DNA from: CAZMZW01 sp964571135
GTDB taxonomy: Bacteria; Chloroflexota; Anaerolineae; Anaerolineales; Anaerolineaceae
DNA: 64,000 nt
Reading direction: 5' to 3'
Assembly: GCA_964571135.1 (NCBI GenBank)
Contig: CAZMZW010000007.1
Span: 93,994-157,993 of the forward strand
Shown here one piece after another: positions 16,630 to 23,673 of the stretch; position 1 is the first letter of the stretch; each line of letters starts with the position of its first letter. The translations under genes and the position numbers were made by a program. Below the pieces are notes generated by a model. It did no database searches. It saw only the letters and a program-made list of their open reading frames with translations, and was not told the DNA's origin.

Positions 16630-16986
16630 AGATTAATTATATATAACACACACCCAATCAGCAGGTTGCCTTTCCTTGCTTCACTGTTTGGTGCAAATAC
16701 ACTATTTAGTCATAATTTATTAATCCAAATAGGCACTTGATATGGCATATATATGGTCATTAGTTATATTTCCCTCTTGGATAAGCAATGGATTAAAGCC
16801 AATTCAACCCTAAATTAACAGGTTTTCTCTTTTTTCACAATATTTCAGGAAAATAACAGAGCATAAGATTATTGAAATTTACCAACCACCACATATAGGC
16901 AAATACATTTTGAAACCACGATAAAACTCCTCCTTTGTGGGCGGTAATACTCAGGGGAAGGTCAAAGAGCTTCTTAACCGATATTT
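16630..16986. other. 357 bp AT-rich intergenic region
   Basis: It holds the promoter region of the MalT-like regulator (TATATAATT at 16634-16645 when read on the minus strand) and the end of the upstream operon. No open frame, strong hairpin or repeat was found. Confidence 0.45.
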
Positions 16987-17598
16987 CTAAGAATCGATCC
17001 GCATCCCTTTATCGTAGGTCAACAACCGATCGATAAAGGCAGATTGATTGAGCGTATGTTTTGGCTGGTTGCGCATCACAATGCCGATGATGGTGGCTCC
17101 GCTGCGCTGAAATTTTTCGATAATGGCTTTGGAGGTCTCGGATTTAGCATACCCGGGGTGGATCATTAGAATGACGCCATCCACCAATGCTGCCATGGTG
17201 GCAGTTTCAGCATAAAAAAATGGCGGTCCATGAATGATGATCTTATCAAACCGGTCTTTCTGTCCCTGCAGGAATTGGATCATCTGGGTACTGTGAACTG
17301 ATTCCACCGGGGTGACCTTGGTTTTTCCGCTGGTTATGATCTGAATTCTCGTTTCTTTTATGTAATGCATGATCTCGTTTGGGTTCCGTTCACCAGATAG
17401 CACGTCACTCAGGCCCACCCGGTTGGGCAGGTTGAATATCTGGTGAATGATCGGCTGATGCAGGTCAGCATCCACCAGCAGAACGCGTTTACCGGATTGT
17501 GCGATCAAACCCGCCAGATCAGCCGCTATGGATGTGCTGTCGGAGTACGAGCGGGTGTTCGTGACCAAGATGGATTTGATCGATTTTAATTTATTCAT
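16987..17598 (-). CDS. BY-kinase/ParA-like ATPase with damaged nucleotide motifs
   Basis: A 203-residue protein of the CpsD/CapB (bacterial tyrosine kinase) or ParA/MinD superfamily. Walker A-prime is intact (VLLVDADLHQP), followed by GLSDVLSGE and SVHSTQMIQFL as in CpsD-type proteins. The P-loop, normally GEGKST, reads NTRSYSDST and has lost glycine and lysine. The Walker B region, normally DTPP, reads IIHGPP and has lost the aspartate. There is no C-terminal tyrosine cluster and no fused Wzz domain. It is likely a non-catalytic regulator or scaffold. It is last in a minus-strand array after the peptide genes. Confidence 0.75.
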   Translation of the reverse strand: MNKLKSIKSILVTNTRSYSDSTSIAADLAGLIAQSGKRVLLVDADLHQPIIHQIFNLPNRVGLSDVLSGERNPNEIMHYIKETRIQIITSGKTKVTPVESVHSTQMIQFLQGQKDRFDKIIIHGPPFFYAETATMAALVDGVILMIHPGYAKSETSKAIIEKFQRSGATIIGIVMRNQPKHTLNQSAFIDRLLTYDKGMRIDS

Positions 17599-17756
17599 GC
17601 TCTAGATAAAATTCAATCACAGCCTTGTTTTGGGCATCAGGCTATTGTTCTTGTATTTCTATTAAATCCTTAAATACAAATTTGTCTCTCAGGCAATATT
17701 GAATGGATAATTGCCAATATGGCAAAAATCCATTAAGAAACCTTTAATGCAGCAGG

Positions 17757-17900
17757 CTATTTACCGATGCCGATGGTGGCACTCGGAGCGCCGGCGCTGA
17801 GCACAAATAGTGCAAGTGTGATCAGGGTGATGACCAGGCGGCCATTCTTGGAATTGATCGCGCTGAAGATTAAGGTGAAATCCCGATTGATTTTTTTCAT
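17757..17900 (-). CDS. Tiny signal-peptide-like protein, 47 residues (peptide 4)
   Basis: The ATG follows GGAGC. A basic N-terminus MKKINRDFTLIFSAINSKNG is followed by one hydrophobic helix (RLVITLITLALFVL) and the tail SAGAPSATIGIGK. The tail is identical to that of peptides 1-3, though the N-terminal third is quite different. The layout fits a Sec-type precursor releasing a short C-terminal peptide, or a single-pass protein exposing the tail. It stands apart from the other three, on the far side of the second NHLP-like gene, next to the ParA-like gene. Confidence 0.8.
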   Translation of the reverse strand: MKKINRDFTLIFSAINSKNGRLVITLITLALFVLSAGAPSATIGIGK

Positions 17901-17921
17901 TTTAAGCTCCGTTGTTGTTTT

Positions 17922-18164
17922 TTAGATATTGGCTAACTGTGAAGCGAAATCCGCCAGTGAACTTGCGTGAATGGTGGACAGACGCTTTTGATCGGCATGA
18001 CCCAGGTTGAACTTTTCACCGCTGTATCCGCAAGCGACGGCTTTGGCTGGATCACTGAGCAGCATGCTGCGAAAACTGGAATTGATCACTGCTGCGGAAA
18101 GAATTCGGCTGTACTCAGGTGCAGAGGCAAAATTCTTTTGCGTGATTTGAAATTTCTTTAACAT
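17922..18164 (-). CDS. NHLP-leader-like small protein (copy 2)
   Basis: An 80-residue protein with ribosome site AAGGA. After a variable polar N-terminus comes ILSAAVINSSFRSMLLSDPA, KAVACGYSGEKFNL, then IHASSLADFASQLANI. The spacing F..(L)L.DP..A...GY.GE.F.L......I.A..L.DFA..L resembles the nitrile-hydratase-like leader (NHLP/Nif11) clan, whose members often serve as leader regions of ribosomally made peptides. There is no obvious core peptide after the leader-like part. It lies between peptide 3 and peptide 4. The nearest named group I can recall is the Os1348-type NHLP family of Chloroflexota, unverified. Confidence 0.7.
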   Translation of the reverse strand: MLKKFQITQKNFASAPEYSRILSAAVINSSFRSMLLSDPAKAVACGYSGEKFNLGHADQKRLSTIHASSLADFASQLANI

Positions 18165-18190
18165 GGTTTTTCCTTTGTAATTACTTAAAA

Positions 18191-18325
18191 TTATTTACCG
18201 ATACCGATAGTGGCGCTGGGGGCACCGGCGCTGATCACAAACAGGGCGATGGTGAGCAGAAAGAGGATGAAGCGGCCCTTGGTGCCTTGAATCTGGCTGG
18301 CGAGAGAGAGGATGTTCTTTTTCAT
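18191..18325 (-). CDS. Tiny signal-peptide-like protein, 44 residues (peptide 3)
   Basis: Ribosome site AAGGAG precedes the ATG. The polar start MKKNILSLASQIQGTKGRF is followed by ILFLLTIALFVI and SAGAPSATIGIGK. It is nearly identical to peptides 1 and 2, differing only at conservative positions. The spacing of about 170 bp between successive starts shows a tandem duplication of gene plus ribosome site. Confidence 0.85.
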   Translation of the reverse strand: MKKNILSLASQIQGTKGRFILFLLTIALFVISAGAPSATIGIGK

Positions 18326-18360
18326 TTTGTTTCTCCTTTTATTTGAAATGTTGTTTTTGA

Positions 18361-18495
18361 CTATTTTCCGATACCGATAGTGGCGCTGGGGGCACCGGCA
18401 CTAAGCACAAACAGGGCAATGGTGAGCAGGAAGAGGATGAAGCGACCCCTGGTGCCTTGAATCTGGCTGGCGATTGAGAGCATATTCTTTTTCAT
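18361..18495 (-). CDS. Tiny signal-peptide-like protein, 44 residues (peptide 2)
   Basis: Same design as its neighbours: MKKNMLSIASQIQGTRGRF, hydrophobic ILFLLTIALFVL, tail SAGAPSATIGIGK. It differs from peptide 1 by one residue (Arg for Lys in QGTRGRF). The ATG is preceded by GGAG. Codons of the tail are not all the same between copies while the amino acids are. Confidence 0.85.
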   Translation of the reverse strand: MKKNMLSIASQIQGTRGRFILFLLTIALFVLSAGAPSATIGIGK

Positions 18496-18528
18496 GTTTT
18501 TTCTCCTTGTATTTGAAATGTTGTTTGA

Positions 18529-18663
18529 TTATTTACCGATACCAATGGTGGCGCTGGGTGCGCCGGCGCTGAGCACAAACAGGGCAATGGTGAGCAGGAA
18601 GAGGATGAAGCGACCCTTGGTGCCTTGAATCTGGCTGGCGATTGAGAGCATATTCTTTTTCAT
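18529..18663 (-). CDS. Tiny signal-peptide-like protein, 44 residues (peptide 1)
   Basis: The first peptide gene in transcription order, just after the first NHLP-like gene. It has MKKNMLSIASQIQGTKGRF, a hydrophobic ILFLLTIALFVL and tail SAGAPSATIGIGK. A signal-peptidase site would fall around SAGA|PS, leaving a nonapeptide PSATIGIGK, though proline at the first position is unfavourable. Retention as a single-pass membrane peptide is the alternative. Confidence 0.85.
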   Translation of the reverse strand: MKKNMLSIASQIQGTKGRFILFLLTIALFVLSAGAPSATIGIGK

Positions 18664-18695
18664 GTTTTTTTCTCCTTTTGATGAAATTGTTTTTT

Positions 18696-18944
18696 TTATC
18701 GTTCGGCTAATTGGGTGGCAAAATCTGCCAGGGTGCTGGCATGGATGGAGGTAACCTGACGTTTCTCCGCGTTGCCCATCTGAAACTTTTCGCCATGATA
18801 TCCGCTGGCAATGGCTTTGGCGGAATCATTGAGCAGCATGCTCCTGAAGCTTTGGCTGATTACGGCAGCGGTCAGGAGGCGGCATATCTCGGGGTGCGAA
18901 AAATTCGTGCTTTTTACAGTGCTCGTGGGGATTTTCTTTAACAT
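18696..18944 (-). CDS. NHLP-leader-like small protein (copy 1)
   Basis: An 82-residue paralogue of the 17922-18164 product, ribosome site GGAG. Conserved blocks: LLTAAVISQSFRSMLLND, AKAIASGYHGEKFQMG, TSIHASTLADFATQLAER. The N-terminal 25 residues are unlike copy 2 except for the MLKK start. It follows the DUF5317 gene by 22 bp and precedes peptide 1 by 32 bp, so all are almost certainly one transcript. NHLP-like by pattern; no core peptide or modifying enzyme is seen with it. Confidence 0.7.
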   Translation of the reverse strand: MLKKIPTSTVKSTNFSHPEICRLLTAAVISQSFRSMLLNDSAKAIASGYHGEKFQMGNAEKRQVTSIHASTLADFATQLAER

Positions 18945-18966
18945 ATTATTTTCTCCGTGGAAAAAT

Positions 18967-19527
18967 TTAGGGACCTCCCAGCTTCCATAACAGCCAGAAT
19001 GCCCCTATGCTGATTAATATATCACCAAAACTATACGCAAGTCTATAGGGGATCCATTTTGGAAGAGTGAGACAATCTGAGAGAAAGGATAATTTTGTAT
19101 CAGCCGGTTCAAGCAAAACATCCTTTCCTGCGCCGACGCGTTGTCCAATTTGGAGGTTGACCGTTGTTCCCGGCTCGATCAATTGACTGGCGGTTTGCGG
19201 GCTGATGGGCATCATGCCGCCATTTATACTGATCACTAAAAAATTTAAAAGTAGACCTAACCCAAGTAAAAAGAAACCGGATTGAGTGCGGTTGACCCAC
19301 ACGAAGATCAGCAGCAATGCCTGTGAGCTGATTAAAATAACCGGGATCCAGGAATCCGGTATGATCGAACGCGTTGCTGGTAAATTGAATGCGAAAAATT
19401 GTGGGATATAGGCCACGAACACCAGCCAGATACCCTTGAGTGAAAACGATTTGTATGCACGTTTTCCCACCCGGGAACGGATCAAGCCGGCAATTAAACC
19501 AATTAAAACCGCAAATAATAAAATCAT
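18967..19527 (-). CDS. DUF5317 membrane protein
   Basis: A 186-residue protein with five or so hydrophobic helices. It starts MILLFAVLIGLIAGLIRSR and has the typical DUF5317 pieces FVAYIPQFFAFN, LLGLGLLLNFLVISINGGMMPISP and the C-terminal SFGDILISIGAFWLLW. DUF5317 proteins are common in Chloroflexota and some Firmicutes; no function is established to my knowledge. It is the first gene of the peptide operon and the only polytopic membrane protein in it, so it is the natural candidate for peptide export, processing or sensing (inference). Confidence 0.85.
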   Translation of the reverse strand: MILLFAVLIGLIAGLIRSRVGKRAYKSFSLKGIWLVFVAYIPQFFAFNLPATRSIIPDSWIPVILISSQALLLIFVWVNRTQSGFFLLGLGLLLNFLVISINGGMMPISPQTASQLIEPGTTVNLQIGQRVGAGKDVLLEPADTKLSFLSDCLTLPKWIPYRLAYSFGDILISIGAFWLLWKLGGP

Positions 19528-19856
19528 AATAAATCACTTAATTAAAAGTTAAGATAGCAAGAATCAGACCCGATCTTAAATTCCAAATATCTCCTTAAGA
19601 TTATTTCTCAGACTTAAATCTGAAATCCTCCTTTAGTTAATAAAAAATAGTAATATTGATAGCGCTGCCCCCTTAAAGGGGAAGGGGGCAGCCAGGAGGT
19701 GAGGGCATTAATTCGGAGAATAAATATCCAACAACCTCATCACACATAATTATGAACAAAGAGAGGCTTCAAAAGGGGCTTCATCTGAATAAAAAACATT
19801 TGTTGAATTATTAAAAAAAAATGGGCGATTGAACTGTTCGCTCCTTTTCGTGAACC
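19528..19856. other. Upstream region of the peptide operon with a large palindrome
   Basis: It contains GCTGCCCCCTT (19664-19674) and AAGGGGGCAGC (19682-19692), a perfect 11 bp stem followed by AGGAGGTGAGGGC. This resembles the C-rich palindromic repeats at 57957 and 61049. No open frame seen. Confidence 0.55.
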
Positions 19857-20029
19857 CATATTTTTGAGCGTTTCTATCGGGTCAATCGTCCCGCGGATAA
19901 GATTATTCAGGCAATGGGCTGGGTCTCTCGATCGCTAAAAGCATCATTGAAGCCCTTCATGGGCAGATCCTGGTGAATAGTGAATCTGGCCAGGGTACGA
20001 CGGTTATTCTTAAGCTCCCAAAAGAGTAG
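19857..20029 (+). pseudogene. Relic: C-terminal ATPase end of a histidine kinase, frameshifted
   Basis: One frame reads HIFERFYRVNRPADKIIQA, the classical F-box region of a HisKA-type sensor kinase. After a frame change near 19915 the sequence continues GLGLSIAKSIIEALHGQI, LVNSESGQGTTVILKLPKE and a TAG at 20027-20029, the G2 box and end of the same domain. Everything upstream of the F box is missing and a stop lies just before it. It is thus the tail of a lost sensor kinase, next to the 5' side of the peptide operon. Confidence 0.8.
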
Positions 20030-20110
20030 AAAAAATCTTAATTACCTTTTTTATTTCCTCTCGCTATAATTAAAGGAATCCAACTCTTGGTCGGTTTTAA
20101 AGGAGATCTT

Positions 20111-21466
20111 ATGTCCCAAAAACTTTCCCGCCTGACAAAGATCATCTACGGTTCCGGGGATATTGGGTTCAGCCTGACCACCACCATTGTGGCTGCCTAC
20201 TTCTTGTTTTTTTTGACCAATGTGGTCGGCATTCGTCCGGCGGTGGCTGGCATTGCCATCCTGATCGGCCGCTCCTGGGATTACATCAACGACCCCATCA
20301 TTGGTCATATTTCAGACCGGACCCGCTCCCGCTGGGGACGCAGGCGGCCTTTTCTTTTGTTCGGCGCGCTCCCCTTTGCCCTCGCTTTCACAATGATGTG
20401 GTTCAAACCTCCCTGGGAGAGCGTGGTGGCATTAACAGCTTATTATGCGGCCGCCTATTTGCTCTTTGATACTGCCGCTACTTTTGTGTATATGCCTTAT
20501 TATGCGCTCACCCCTGAATTGACCGAAGACTATGATGAGCGGACCTCTTTGACCTCCTACCGTATGTTCTATTCTATCCTGGGAAGTTTATTGGCTTTTA
20601 CAATTCCCCTGATGATCGTGGGCAGCTTCAGCCCGCAGAACGCAGATAGAGTCTTTTTGATGGGAGCGATCTTCGGGTTGGTCAGTGCTTTGCCCTTGCT
20701 TTTAGTATTTGCCACTACAAAGGAAAAACGTGAGTTTGAGGAGCAGACTCAGCCAACCTTTAAAGACTCTTTGAAAGCAGCGTTCAAGAACAAGCCCTTT
20801 GTTTTTGGGGCAGTGATCTACCTGATCACCTGGGTTTCTTTTGATATCATGCAAACGGTTCTACTTTTCTTCATCAAATTTGTCATGGGGCGTGAAGCGG
20901 AGAGTGATCTGATCATGGCAACGATTTTCATTGTTGCGATCATCGCCCTGCCATTCTGGGAATGGACTTCACGAAAATTGAACAAACGCCTGGCTTACGC
21001 AGCCGGTGTGGCTTTCTGGGCGGTTGTTCAAGTGGTTATCATTACGATGAATCCTTCATCTCCCCTGGTCTTGATCTTATTCCTTTGCGGTCTGGCTGGG
21101 ATTGGGGTTGGGGCAGCCCACGTATTACCGTGGTCGATCATCCCCGATGCGATCGAGTGGGATGAATATCAGACCGGTCAGCGTCATGAGGGAATGTTTT
21201 ATAGCCTGGTCACCCTGATGCAGAAGATCGCTTCCTCCATTGCCATCCCGCTTACGGCAGTTTTTCTGGATGTCACCCATTACATTCCCAATTCGGCCAC
21301 ACAGCCAGCCAGCGCCTTGTTGGGCATCCGCATCCTGGTGGGTCCGATTCCCGCTCTCTTGTTGATCATTGGGATTGTCTTTGCTCTCAAATACCCACTC
21401 AGCCGTGAGGAATTTACCCGGGTTGTGAAAGAACTGGACGCACGCCGCCTGAAAAGTAAAAAATGA
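20111..21466 (+). CDS. MFS sugar:cation symporter (GPH/MelB type)
   Basis: The ATG at 20111 follows AAAGGAG; 451 residues with about 12 membrane helices. The GPH family signature is clear: IGRSWDYINDPIIGHISDRT followed by RSRWGRRRPFLLFGA, and D..E ..TGQR.EGMFYS in the second half (IEWDEYQTGQRHEGMFYS). Relatives import melibiose, lactose, glucuronides or pentosides with Na+ or H+. The substrate is not predictable here. The last four bases overlap the next gene (ATGA), so the two are translationally coupled. Confidence 0.9.
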   Translation: MSQKLSRLTKIIYGSGDIGFSLTTTIVAAYFLFFLTNVVGIRPAVAGIAILIGRSWDYINDPIIGHISDRTRSRWGRRRPFLLFGALPFALAFTMMWFKPPWESVVALTAYYAAAYLLFDTAATFVYMPYYALTPELTEDYDERTSLTSYRMFYSILGSLLAFTIPLMIVGSFSPQNADRVFLMGAIFGLVSALPLLLVFATTKEKREFEEQTQPTFKDSLKAAFKNKPFVFGAVIYLITWVSFDIMQTVLLFFIKFVMGREAESDLIMATIFIVAIIALPFWEWTSRKLNKRLAYAAGVAFWAVVQVVIITMNPSSPLVLILFLCGLAGIGVGAAHVLPWSIIPDAIEWDEYQTGQRHEGMFYSLVTLMQKIASSIAIPLTAVFLDVTHYIPNSATQPASALLGIRILVGPIPALLLIIGIVFALKYPLSREEFTRVVKELDARRLKSKK

Positions 21467-22593
21467 ATGCCATTGAGGTTAAACAGGTTCTGACCCCGAA
21501 GGAAAAACACGTTTTTCTCACTTTCCCCTGGCGTATTTACAAGGGTGATCCATTATGGGTTCCGCCCCTGATCTCGGACCGCAAAAAGATGATTGATCCT
21601 GCCCGCGGAGTTTGGTTTGAACAGGGCATCGCTGATTTCTTTATTGCCTGGCGGGATGATCAGCCGGTCGGCACCATTTGTGCGGCAGAGGATAAAAAGG
21701 GAAATGCGGCCACAAACCGGCACGATTGCGTCTTCGGTTTTTTTGAACTGATCGACGATTATGAAGTGGCGTTGGCGTTATGGGCCAGGGCAGCGCAGTG
21801 GGCGCGGGAGCATGGTTTGAACACTCTGTTTGGTCCGATCAGCCTGGACTATGAAGATGCCTATGGTATTTTGATCGAGGGCCGCGACCGGCCGCCCGCA
21901 ATTCTCTGTGGACATACCCCGGTGTATTACCAGGGTTTTGTGGAACGTTTCAGTTTTAAGCCCGCCCGCGGGGATAACCTGGCGTATGAGATCGATGTAA
22001 GCAGCGATTCGCCTAATCTGCCCAAGGTATATCGAATGGCCAGCCTGGTCAGGGCAAAAAAAGATTTCACCATCCGGGATGCTGATTTTTCGCACTGGCG
22101 GGAAGAAGTGGACCTTGTGCTGGAATTGATCAATCCCTGCTTACAGCACCTGACCGGCTTTATACCCTGGACGCGTGAAAACTTGCAAAAGACCATGCAG
22201 CCGTTTGTGGAAATTGCCGATCCGGAGTTGATCCTGTTTGCTGAAAAGAATGGCAAACCCATTGGCTTTTTCCCGGCGGTTCCCAATATGAATGAAGTGC
22301 TGATCCATCTGAATGGATTGCGATATCCCTGGGATTATCTCAAGGCGCTCTGGTACTCACGCCTCAAACCCAGATCAGCTGCCATTAAAAGTGTCCTGGT
22401 CCTGCCCGAGTACTGGGGCAGCGGTGTGATCATCCTTTTAATGGAAGAGATGGCCAAACGCCTGATCCACAAGGGGTATACCTGGGCAGATCTATCCCTG
22501 ACCTCGGACGATAATCCCAACACCCCCATCCTGGCAGAACATATGGGCGCGAAGATTTATAAACGCTATCGGGTTTACCGTAAGGAAATTTAA
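21463..22593 (+). CDS. GNAT-like acetyltransferase family protein
   Basis: A 376-residue protein. The N-terminal part (FPWRIYKGDPLWVPPLISDR) and the C-terminal GNAT-like part (VLVLPEYWGSGVIILLMEEM, ADLSLTSDDNPNTPILAEHM, GAKIYKRYRVY) fit the large two-lobe GNAT-like proteins usually annotated as hypothetical. The acetyl-CoA-binding turn is weak (PEYWGSG). Coupled to the symporter by a 4 bp overlap, so it may act on the imported compound, which is inference. Confidence 0.7.
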   Translation: MNAIEVKQVLTPKEKHVFLTFPWRIYKGDPLWVPPLISDRKKMIDPARGVWFEQGIADFFIAWRDDQPVGTICAAEDKKGNAATNRHDCVFGFFELIDDYEVALALWARAAQWAREHGLNTLFGPISLDYEDAYGILIEGRDRPPAILCGHTPVYYQGFVERFSFKPARGDNLAYEIDVSSDSPNLPKVYRMASLVRAKKDFTIRDADFSHWREEVDLVLELINPCLQHLTGFIPWTRENLQKTMQPFVEIADPELILFAEKNGKPIGFFPAVPNMNEVLIHLNGLRYPWDYLKALWYSRLKPRSAAIKSVLVLPEYWGSGVIILLMEEMAKRLIHKGYTWADLSLTSDDNPNTPILAEHMGAKIYKRYRVYRKEI

Positions 22594-22680
22594 ACAGACG
22601 CAATAGTTCAGCTGATCGATTAAAATGATGCAGATTAAAATCTTGGTCTGTAAAAATAATTGACCTTTTCGGAGGTTTGA

Positions 22681-23673
22681 ATGAGCCATAAAAAACCAAT
22701 ATCCCGGCGAGAATTCATCCGCTGGCTGGGGATGGCAGGCGCGGGGGCTGCCCTGACCGCCTGTGGCAAAGAGGTTCTATCCACCCCGTTGGTAACGAAA
22801 TCCACTCAAACCGACTTGCCTATTGCTTCAGCCCAGCCGCCTACGCAAGCGGTTATTCCTGGCGGAAATACATACCTGGCTGTGGCGAGAGGAGAAAGCC
22901 CTGCGGAATTGACCCGCCGCGTTGTGGAAGCCCTTGGCGGTATGCAGCGGTTTGTAAAAAATGGCAATGATGTCATCATCAAACCCAATATCTGTACCGA
23001 TTATCACACCTTTGAATATGCTGCCACCACCAACCCGGAAGTTGTGGCGGAATTGGTCCGGCAGTGCCTGGCGGCTGGTGCGCGCCGGGTGCGGGTGATG
23101 GATGCTCCCTTTGGTGGTTCCGCGGAAAGTGCCTATCGCAAAAGCGGGATTGCAGATGCAGTTTCCGCTGCTGGCGGTCAAATGGAAGTCATGAATTCAG
23201 CCAAATATGCAAAAACGCCCATCCCCGAAGGGCTGGATATTAAAGAATGGTGGGTATATCAGGAGATCCTTAACGCCGATGTCCTGATCAATGTTCCCAT
23301 TGCCAAACACCATGGTTCAGCTGGACTGACCCTGGGCTGCAAGAACCTGATGGGCACACTTCAAAATCGCGACATGATCCATCAAGATTTGCACCAGCGT
23401 ATCGCCGATATAACCAGCCTGATCCGCCCTGAACTCACGGTTGTGGATGCCTACCGCATCCTGCTTCGGCGCGGACCGACGGGCGGAGACCTGAATGATG
23501 TCAAGCTCACCAAGACCATAATTGCCAGCCACGATATTGTGGCTGCAGATGCCTATGCCTGCACATTATTTGGCCGAACAGCAGATGATATCGGTTACAT
23601 CCGAGCGGCTGCTAGCATGGGGATCGGCACCAAAGACCTTGCTTCAATAAAAATTGAGGAGCTGGCTGTTTGA
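22681..23673 (+). CDS. Tat-exported DUF362 lipoprotein
   Basis: A 330-residue protein with an RR signal (SRREFIRWLG) and a lipobox-like LTACG, so probably a Tat-translocated lipoprotein. The DUF362 core follows: VIIKPNICTDYHTFEYAATT, GARRVRVMDAPFGG, VLINVPIAKHHGSAGLTLGC, KNLMGTL. DUF362 proteins are often fused or linked to iron-sulfur proteins; the function is unclear. It overlaps the next gene by 4 bp and likely works with it. Ribosome site GGAGG. Confidence 0.85.
   Translation: MSHKKPISRREFIRWLGMAGAGAALTACGKEVLSTPLVTKSTQTDLPIASAQPPTQAVIPGGNTYLAVARGESPAELTRRVVEALGGMQRFVKNGNDVIIKPNICTDYHTFEYAATTNPEVVAELVRQCLAAGARRVRVMDAPFGGSAESAYRKSGIADAVSAAGGQMEVMNSAKYAKTPIPEGLDIKEWWVYQEILNADVLINVPIAKHHGSAGLTLGCKNLMGTLQNRDMIHQDLHQRIADITSLIRPELTVVDAYRILLRRGPTGGDLNDVKLTKTIIASHDIVAADAYACTLFGRTADDIGYIRAAASMGIGTKDLASIKIEELAV

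Noticed and set aside
18191..18663. CRISPR-like or simple tandem repeat array
   Set aside because: The roughly 169 bp units are coding copies with start, stop and ribosome site; there are no short repeats with unique spacers.
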